A DNA stretch of 34,677 nucleotides. It comes from Candidatus Saccharibacteria bacterium UBA1788 (lineage in GTDB: Bacteria > Patescibacteriota > Saccharimonadia > Saccharimonadales > Saccharimonadaceae). How positions within the stretch are numbered: the stretch's first letter is position 1; each line of letters opens with the position of its first letter. The position numbers were made by a program, and so were the translations under genes. The notes under the pieces were generated by a model. That model did not search any database, was not told the DNA's origin, and saw nothing but the letters and a program-made list of their open reading frames with translations. The stretch spans positions 4,679-39,355 of the forward strand of contig DCGC01000040.1 of NCBI GenBank assembly GCA_002315165.1, read 5' to 3'. Positions 29,668-34,677 of the stretch are shown in pieces.

Positions 29668-29687
29668 AGCCCCGCAAGGGGCTTTTT
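29668..29687. terminator. Terminator after aguA
   Basis: AGCCCC/GGGGCT around GCAA with six T. The A-run before the stem makes it usable by the convergent gene on the minus strand. Confidence 0.92.
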
Positions 29688-29689
29688 TG

Positions 29690-30607
29690 TTACCTAGCAA
29701 TTACTATACCAATTACCAACAAAATAATTGCGATTAAGTGAGTCAATATAGTCCTCTTCTGAAGCTTCTCTCGTCCAAACTTTGGCCAAACTAAAGTTAA
29801 AAGCAAACCAAGCAAAAAAGTAAAAACAACTTCAGTCGCCGTTCCCGTAGCCGATACTATTGCCATAGGAGCTAAAAGTAGAGCAAAGCGATAAATCAAA
29901 TCGCTAGAAATTTCTAATACATAATCAGTCATCAAAACCCACCAGAATTTTAGCTTGCCACTTTTCATCATTTTGAAACAATACTTGCGCTCCTTTTTCA
30001 GGAAAAAAGTTACAATTATAAAGTCCACAATTGCCCTTCCTATTAATATATACATTAAAGTGGTAGCATAATCGTGATTATCCCCAGCCGCAACAAAGCA
30101 CAAGTCTGACATAGCCCATATTATGGCAGCTAAGCTAGTCAATAGAATTGCCCGCATTCCGAACTTTTTTGTTCTTTTATTCCTAAAGGCTACAGTCACA
30201 AAAGAGGCAAGTATAATTAAAATAAAAGAAATGAGTTGCAGAGTTGACAACCCCTCACCCAATAACCATATACCCAACAATAAGCAAAAGATTGGCTCGG
30301 TTTGAGAAAAAATTTCCGTAGCAGTAGAATCTTCTTTTGTTAGTGCTAAATAATACGGAATCAAAGCCAGCGAATACAAAGCTCCTACGGCTACAAAAAG
30401 TAAAGCTGTAGTCAAGCCTACTTTTTCAAGCGAAAAAAATACAGCAATAATTATAATTACAATTGGATGTAAAAATAGATAAACTATTTTTTGGGCAAAA
30501 GGAGATTTATTTTTGAAAAGCACATCGACGGCGTAATTGTCTAAGAATACAGTTAATGCAGTAAAAAGAGAAGCGATACAGGCTAATAATATCCACCAAC
30601 GTTCCAT
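29690..30607 (-). CDS. EamA/DMT-type membrane transporter
   Basis: A 305-residue protein with about ten hydrophobic helices in two related halves, the plan of the drug/metabolite transporter superfamily. The first half ends LTKEDSTATEIFSQTEPIFCLLLGIWLLGE, a typical EamA phrase (TxxxxxxxEPIFxxLLGxxxLGE). The substrate is unknown; export of amino acids or metabolites is usual. It is convergent with the agmatine genes and divergent from gpmI, with only 36 bp between the two starts. A TAAAAT box ends 6 nt before its ATG, which suggests a leaderless message. Confidence 0.88.
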   Translation of the reverse strand: MERWWILLACIASLFTALTVFLDNYAVDVLFKNKSPFAQKIVYLFLHPIVIIIIAVFFSLEKVGLTTALLFVAVGALYSLALIPYYLALTKEDSTATEIFSQTEPIFCLLLGIWLLGEGLSTLQLISFILIILASFVTVAFRNKRTKKFGMRAILLTSLAAIIWAMSDLCFVAAGDNHDYATTLMYILIGRAIVDFIIVTFFLKKERKYCFKMMKSGKLKFWWVLMTDYVLEISSDLIYRFALLLAPMAIVSATGTATEVVFTFLLGLLLTLVWPKFGREKLQKRTILTHLIAIILLVIGIVIAR

Positions 30608-30613
30608 ACATAT

Positions 30614-30637
30614 ATTTTAACATAATCATGTTATAAT
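30614..30637. promoter_or_regulatory. Divergent leaderless promoters (EamA gene / gpmI)
   Basis: On the minus strand TAAAAT (30614-30619) ends 6 nt before the EamA start. On the plus strand TATAAT (30632-30637) ends 6 nt before the gpmI start. The centre is the inverted repeat TAACAT-AATC-ATGTTA. The whole control region fits in 36 bp. Confidence 0.65.
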
Positions 30638-30643
30638 ATCTCT

Positions 30644-32227
30644 ATGGATAAATTACAATATGATGGCCCGGTCGTCCTCGCTGTTCTTGATGGTGTTGGT
30701 TTAAACGATAAGACCGAAGGTAATGCTTTTAAAAAAGCCTACACGCCTTTTCTTGACAAAGCAATGCGCGATTATCTCACAATCCCGCTTGAAGCTTCCG
30801 GTGGAGCGGTGGGTGTTCTTCCTTATAATATGGGCAATTCCGAAGTTGGGCATAATGCTATTGGCTCGGGACAAATTGTTAAACAGGGTATCGCACGTGT
30901 TGAAGACGCGCTAGATACCGGTAAAATTTGGGAAAATCCTAACTGGCATAATATTATTGAAAACGTTAAGTCTAATAATTCTGTTTTGCATTTCGCTGGT
31001 ATTTTTTCCGACGGCAACATTCATAGTAGTATATCTCACCTTGAGCGCATGATTAAACGTGCCAACGAAGAGGGCATTAAAACTATCCGTGTCCACCTTA
31101 TGATTGATGGGCGCGACGTTCCTCCTCAGTCTGAGCCGAAATATATTAATCAGCTCGAAACTTTCTTTAAAACTTTCCAAGACGTTGACTATAAAATAGC
31201 CTCCGGCGGTGGCCGCATGGTTGTCGTGTCCGATCGCTACGAAAACGACTGGGGCATGGTCAAAAAAGGTTGGGATATGATGGTTCATGGCGACGCCGAG
31301 CACCGTTTTCGCTCTGCGCTTGAGGCTATAGAATTTTTCCGCAGGGAAGACCCAGCAATCCAAGACCAATATCTTCCTCCTTTTGTGATAGTCGACGAAT
31401 CTAGCAATCCAGTCGGCCCAGTTCGTGACGGTGATTCTTTTATTTTCTACGATTTTCGCGCCGATCGTGCGATAGAAATTGCTATGGCTTTCACTTATAA
31501 CGATTTCCCGTATTTTGACCGAGGCTACCGCCCTAATGTCTGTTTTGCTGGCATGACCGAATATAATTCCGACACTCATGTCCCGGCGCTAACTTTAGTT
31601 GCACCGGTCTATATCGAAAACACCCTCAATCAATTCCTTGGCTCTAAAGGTATTTCCCAATTTGCAGTCTCCGAAGCCGTAAAATTTGGACATATTACCT
31701 ACTATTTCAATGGCAATAGTTATGCAAAAGCTCCAGGAGAAGATCATTTCTATATCCAGTCAGACCTTACCGATTTTAATATTCGTCCATGGATGAAATC
31801 TGCCGATATTGCTGACTCCGTTATTGACAATTTAGAATCCCACAAATTTTTGCGTCTCAATTTTCCAAATGGTGATATGGTTGGGCATTATGCTGAAATG
31901 GAAAGTTCCATAATCGCAATGGAATCAATCGATCTCGCCCTATCTCGCATCGCTAAAAAAGTTGATGAAATGGGCGGCATGATGATTATTTGTGCTGATC
32001 ATGGTAATGTTGAAGAGCTTCAAGACACTAATGGCGAAGCTAAGACTTCCCATACCCTCAACAAAGTGCCATGTATTTTCTATGACAACACTAAAAATCG
32101 TGACCGCTATGTATTTAGCAATATTCCTGACGCCGGATTATCTAATATTGCTGCTTCTATTGCAACAATTCTTGGCGAGAACGACTATCCAAGCGAATGG
32201 CGAAAAAGTCTTATAAAAGTGGTATAA
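30644..32227 (+). CDS. gpmI: 2,3-bisphosphoglycerate-independent phosphoglycerate mutase
   Basis: A 527-residue, two-metal phosphatase/transferase that interconverts 3- and 2-phosphoglycerate. The metal ligand D16 is in VLAVLDGVGLND and the phosphoserine S66 is in MGNSEVGH. DGRDVPPQSE, the FYDFRADRAIEIA segment, RLNFPNGDMVGHYAEME and CADHGNVEEL give the remaining metal and substrate ligands. The length is typical (510-550). No ribosome site precedes the ATG; a -10 box ends 6 nt upstream. Its TAA stop lies within the -10 box of galU. Confidence 0.96.
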   Translation: MDKLQYDGPVVLAVLDGVGLNDKTEGNAFKKAYTPFLDKAMRDYLTIPLEASGGAVGVLPYNMGNSEVGHNAIGSGQIVKQGIARVEDALDTGKIWENPNWHNIIENVKSNNSVLHFAGIFSDGNIHSSISHLERMIKRANEEGIKTIRVHLMIDGRDVPPQSEPKYINQLETFFKTFQDVDYKIASGGGRMVVVSDRYENDWGMVKKGWDMMVHGDAEHRFRSALEAIEFFRREDPAIQDQYLPPFVIVDESSNPVGPVRDGDSFIFYDFRADRAIEIAMAFTYNDFPYFDRGYRPNVCFAGMTEYNSDTHVPALTLVAPVYIENTLNQFLGSKGISQFAVSEAVKFGHITYYFNGNSYAKAPGEDHFYIQSDLTDFNIRPWMKSADIADSVIDNLESHKFLRLNFPNGDMVGHYAEMESSIIAMESIDLALSRIAKKVDEMGGMMIICADHGNVEELQDTNGEAKTSHTLNKVPCIFYDNTKNRDRYVFSNIPDAGLSNIAASIATILGENDYPSEWRKSLIKVV

Positions 32228-32228
32228 T
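32220..32228 (+). promoter_or_regulatory. Extended -10 promoter overlapping the gpmI stop
   Basis: TGGTATAAT over the last codons of gpmI. It gives galU a leader of about 33 nt with AGGAGG (32251-32256), so galU is a normally led gene. Confidence 0.6.
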
Positions 32229-32267
32229 GTCTTTATTCGAGTAAACCCTAAGGAGGTATTAAATATC

Positions 32268-33104
32268 ATGCCTATTACAAAAGCGATTATTCCGGTTGCC
32301 GGATGGGGAACCCGTCGTTTGCCAATTACGAAGATTATCGAAAAATCCATGTTGCCAGTAGGCAACCGACCGTTAGTTGATTATTCTGTTCAAGAACTTA
32401 TCAAAGCTGGCGTCAAAGATATTTATATGGTTATCTCCAATGTTGAGCCATGCCAAGTCCGTCAATTCTATTCAGAAAACCATGCATTGAACGATTATCT
32501 TACAGCTCGCGGCAAGATGGACCGTCTCGAATTAGCTAAAACCTTGCCAGAAGATGTTCATATCCATTATATTTCACAAGACCCAGCCGGTCGTTATGGC
32601 ACTGCCGTTCCTATCGCAATGGTTGCCGAAGAATACAATCTTAACGAACCAGTCTTTGTCTTTTTTGGCGATGATTTTATTTGGAACCCAGACGGGGAAT
32701 CAGCTGCTGAATCTCTTCTTAAATCCTTAAAATCCGATACCGATTCAGCAATCCTTGGCGTTGAGGTTCCGAAAGAGGAAGTCGTTAAATATGGAGAAAT
32801 TACCACCGAGAACGGAATTCTCAAAAAAATCATTGAAAAACCTGCTCTAGAAGATGTTGTTTCTAATCTCGTTCACGTTTCTAAGTTTATTATGTCCCCA
32901 GCCCTTATCCAGGAAATGGTCGAATATGTTAAGTCTCATGATTTTGGGCCAAAAGACCAAGAATATATGGCCACCGATCCTCTTGAGACCTTCGTAGAAA
33001 AAGGCGGAATTGTTCGTGTCGCTCCAACCTCTGGACAATACCTCGATGGCGGCTCTCTCGACGGCTGGATTCACGCAAATAATGTCGTTTGCGGGAAAAA
33101 ATAA
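32268..33104 (+). CDS. galU: UTP--glucose-1-phosphate uridylyltransferase
   Basis: A 278-residue nucleotidyltransferase that makes UDP-glucose for glycan synthesis. The N-terminal nucleotide loop is IIPVAGWGTRRLPIT (close to the family's IPVAGLGTRxLPAT), followed by KSMLPVGNRPLVDYSVQE. QDPAGRYGTAVPIAM, FFGDDFIW (metal-binding Asp), KYGEI and IIEKP follow. The C-terminal DGGSLDGWIHAN is close to the usual YDxGxxxGxxxA. It starts with a strong ribosome site and ends in a TAATG overlap with radA, an unrelated DNA repair gene. Confidence 0.94.
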   Translation: MPITKAIIPVAGWGTRRLPITKIIEKSMLPVGNRPLVDYSVQELIKAGVKDIYMVISNVEPCQVRQFYSENHALNDYLTARGKMDRLELAKTLPEDVHIHYISQDPAGRYGTAVPIAMVAEEYNLNEPVFVFFGDDFIWNPDGESAAESLLKSLKSDTDSAILGVEVPKEEVVKYGEITTENGILKKIIEKPALEDVVSNLVHVSKFIMSPALIQEMVEYVKSHDFGPKDQEYMATDPLETFVEKGGIVRVAPTSGQYLDGGSLDGWIHANNVVCGKK

Positions 33105-34456
33105 TGGCAAAAGCCAAAACACAATTCGTTTGCCAAGAATGCGGTGCTACTACTTCAAAATGGGTAGGCAAATGTCCTAATTGTGGCGAATGGAACACTA
33201 TCGTAGAATCTCTCGAAACTCAAGAAACCGAAGAACGCACCGCTATTGCTCGTGGCAAAGCTTCTGGTAAAACCCTTGAGTACGTAAATATTAAATCCAT
33301 CATTCCTTCCGACGATAGTGAACGCTTAGAAACTGGTTTTCCTGACCTAAACGTAGTTTTCGGTGGTGGTGTTCTGCTTGGCTCAGTAACATTGCTTACT
33401 GGCCAACCAGGCATCGGCAAGTCTACTCTGCTTATGCAGGTCTGCTCAGCAATCGCAAAAACCCGTCCTGTCCTTTATATTTCTGGCGAGGAGTCTGCCG
33501 GTCAGGTCAAGCTTCGTGCCGAACGCCTCGGCGCTAACGAAGAAAAGCTCTGTTTTGTAAGCTCAACTTCGGGTAACGACATCGCCAAAACTATCGAATC
33601 TGGCGAGTTTGATTTTGTTGTTATAGATTCTATCCAGACCCTTTCGTTAGCAGAAATTGCCTCAGCCCCAGGCGGCGTTTCTCAAGTTACTAATTGCGGG
33701 AACTTAATTATTCGTGCCGCTAAGGCTTCCAACACTGCAGTTGTTATTGTGGGGCACGTTACTAAAGACGGCACGCTTGCTGGCCCAAAAGTGCTTGAAC
33801 ATCTTGTCGACGTCGTCGTAAACTTCGAGGGCGATCGTTATGGTGGGTTTAAGACTGTTCGTGCTATCAAAAATCGTTTCGGTTCTACTAGTGAAGTTGC
33901 CATTTTTGAAATGGATGGCACCGGCCTTAGAGAGGTTGTAAATCCTTCTGCCGCTCTTCTTGCCGAGCGTCAAAACGTCGATGGCAGTATTATTCTCGCA
34001 ACCCTTGAGGGAACTAGACCAATTCTTGTCGAAGTTCAAGCTTTGGTTACTAAATCTAATTTTGGCTACCCTAAACGCGCTGCTTCCGGTTTTGATATTA
34101 ATCGTCTCAATCTCCTTATCGCCGTAGTTGAGCGCCGCACAAAACTTAAATTAGACGATAAAGATATATTCATTAACATTGTTGGCGGCCTGCGTATTCA
34201 AGATTCGGCAGCCGACCTTGCCGTTTGTTTGGCTATTGCTTCTGCAGTTTCTGGTCGTAAACTATCTGAAGAATATGTAGTTTTTGGCGAAGTTGGTTTG
34301 GGCGGGGAAGTGCGTTCGGCCTTTCGTCCAGACCAGAGGATTGCTGAAGCTAAGAAGCTCGGTTTTACCCATGCTATCGCGCCAGCCACAATCAAGGACA
34401 AATTCGTCATTCCAGTCCGTGACCTCCGTAAAGCCCTGATTGATTATGTCAAATAA
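33104..34456 (+). CDS. radA: DNA repair protein RadA
   Basis: A 450-residue RecA-like, Lon-like protein that promotes branch migration in recombination. The zinc finger is C10-x2-C13 and C24-x2-C27 (FVCQECG, KCPNCG). Walker A is GQPGIGKSTL (about 100-109), Walker B FVVIDSIQTL, and the RadA signature KNRFG is near 255. The C-terminal Lon-protease-like domain includes VVGGLRIQDSAADLAVCLAIAS-type sequence and VFGEVGLGGEVR. The start at 33104 overlaps the galU stop by one base and gives the family's usual N-terminus; an in-frame upstream codon at 33089 lies inside galU. It ends next to the stop of a convergent gene. Confidence 0.96.
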   Translation: MAKAKTQFVCQECGATTSKWVGKCPNCGEWNTIVESLETQETEERTAIARGKASGKTLEYVNIKSIIPSDDSERLETGFPDLNVVFGGGVLLGSVTLLTGQPGIGKSTLLMQVCSAIAKTRPVLYISGEESAGQVKLRAERLGANEEKLCFVSSTSGNDIAKTIESGEFDFVVIDSIQTLSLAEIASAPGGVSQVTNCGNLIIRAAKASNTAVVIVGHVTKDGTLAGPKVLEHLVDVVVNFEGDRYGGFKTVRAIKNRFGSTSEVAIFEMDGTGLREVVNPSAALLAERQNVDGSIILATLEGTRPILVEVQALVTKSNFGYPKRAASGFDINRLNLLIAVVERRTKLKLDDKDIFINIVGGLRIQDSAADLAVCLAIASAVSGRKLSEEYVVFGEVGLGGEVRSAFRPDQRIAEAKKLGFTHAIAPATIKDKFVIPVRDLRKALIDYVK

Positions 34457-34677
34457 CTAGCGGGCAAGGCAACGAAGGGAAAAACCATGACCATGAACAC
34501 CGTTATATTGAGAACAAACATAACCAGAAGCGAAATATAAATTATAAGAATTCTTCGCTAATGAGCTAATGCGGCGAGACCAGTAGTTCCCAAGCAACGA
34601 CTGATAATCTAAAGTGCCGCCACTGTAGAGGTAACGCCCAACCCGTCCAAATCCCATCGGAGCCATCAAAAGAGCAG
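34457..34677 (-). CDS. C-terminal end of a surface protein (continues beyond the window)
   Basis: The minus-strand frame is open from its stop at 34457-34459 to the window edge, so the 73 residues seen are a C-terminal fragment. The pattern is a flow of Gly, Tyr and Ser with YWSRR, then NLYFASGYV, then a final GFSLRCLAR. It resembles the C-terminus of FISUMP/DUF1566-like repeats of secreted proteins (YWSS, then YYLNF, then GFSVRCV). It is likely extracellular. Only this end is visible, so the full architecture and start are unknown. Its stop abuts the radA stop with no terminator hairpin between. Confidence 0.6.
   Translation of the reverse strand, partial: ALLMAPMGFGRVGRYLYSGGTLDYQSLLGNYWSRRISSLAKNSYNLYFASGYVCSQYNGVHGHGFSLRCLAR

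Noticed and set aside
30911..31579. 222-residue ORF antisense to gpmI
   Set aside because: It lies wholly inside a conserved enzyme gene, has no promoter or ribosome site, and its composition follows the complement of gpmI codons.
1..34677. Alternative genetic code with TGA as Gly
   Set aside because: TGA ends tpiA, the 5574 gene's overlap (ATGA) and other genes at the expected protein ends; no conserved gene needs TGA read-through.

Overview
The window reads as chromosomal sequence of a small-genome bacterium of the Candidate Phyla Radiation, most likely a Saccharibacterium (TM7). This is an inference from gene content and style. Genes are very tightly packed and stop/start overlaps are common. 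The standard genetic code is used, with TGA acting as a stop. A VirB6-like membrane protein, a PilB-type pilus ATPase, sortase-type surface proteins and a fermentative, parasite-like energy metabolism are all present. No species name can be read from the sequence.

Layout. 1-927: end of tpiA and two small membrane proteins. 943-1145: tRNA-His and tRNA-Gly with a terminator. 1150-4107: two unrecognised proteins, one a Lys/Ala/Glu-rich coiled coil and one a large membrane protein with an Asp/Ser tract and a Thr-rich outer tail. Both have canonical promoters and long structured leaders, and their style differs from the neighbours. 4214-5458: an LPKTG wall-anchored DUF11-like surface protein. 5574-9676: a two-gene secretion-like operon whose second gene is VirB6/TrbL-like. 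9719-11538 (minus): folD and murB. 11577-11770: tRNA-Lys preceded by a degenerate copy of its own 5' half. 11835-15579: an OmpR-type two-component system convergent with a MacB-like ABC exporter operon. 15691-16740: tRNA-Arg(TCG) and a 3-hydroxyacyl-CoA dehydrogenase. 16771-16872 (minus): a 33-residue basic ORF. 16934-20006: pilB-like ATPase, a methyltransferase, murI, and tRNA-Arg(TCT) antisense to the end of murI. 20119-23459: nusA and RNase J. 23522-25078: a small 76-aa gene, tRNA-Leu and pgi. 25086-29657: a complete agmatine deiminase system. 29690-30607 (minus): an EamA-type transporter. 30644-34456: gpmI, galU and radA. 34457-34677 (minus): the C-terminus of a surface protein that runs off the window.

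How it fits together. Three glycolytic enzymes (TpiA, Pgi, GpmI) and GalU sit near a four-gene agmatine pathway: carbamate kinase, putrescine carbamoyltransferase, agmatine/putrescine antiporter and agmatine deiminase. That pathway makes one ATP per agmatine and releases ammonia, which suits an organism with little biosynthesis. MurB, MurI, the LPKTG protein and the pilus and VirB6-like genes concern the cell surface and attachment.

The most unusual pattern is in gene expression. At least eight genes (and the 33-aa ORF) have a TATAAT-like -10 box ending only 6-9 nt before the start codon, which predicts leaderless mRNAs. Two others lie just behind a tRNA with no promoter between. A minority have long leaders, including a likely attenuator before nusA and a 13-bp inverted repeat around the -10 box of the RNase J gene.
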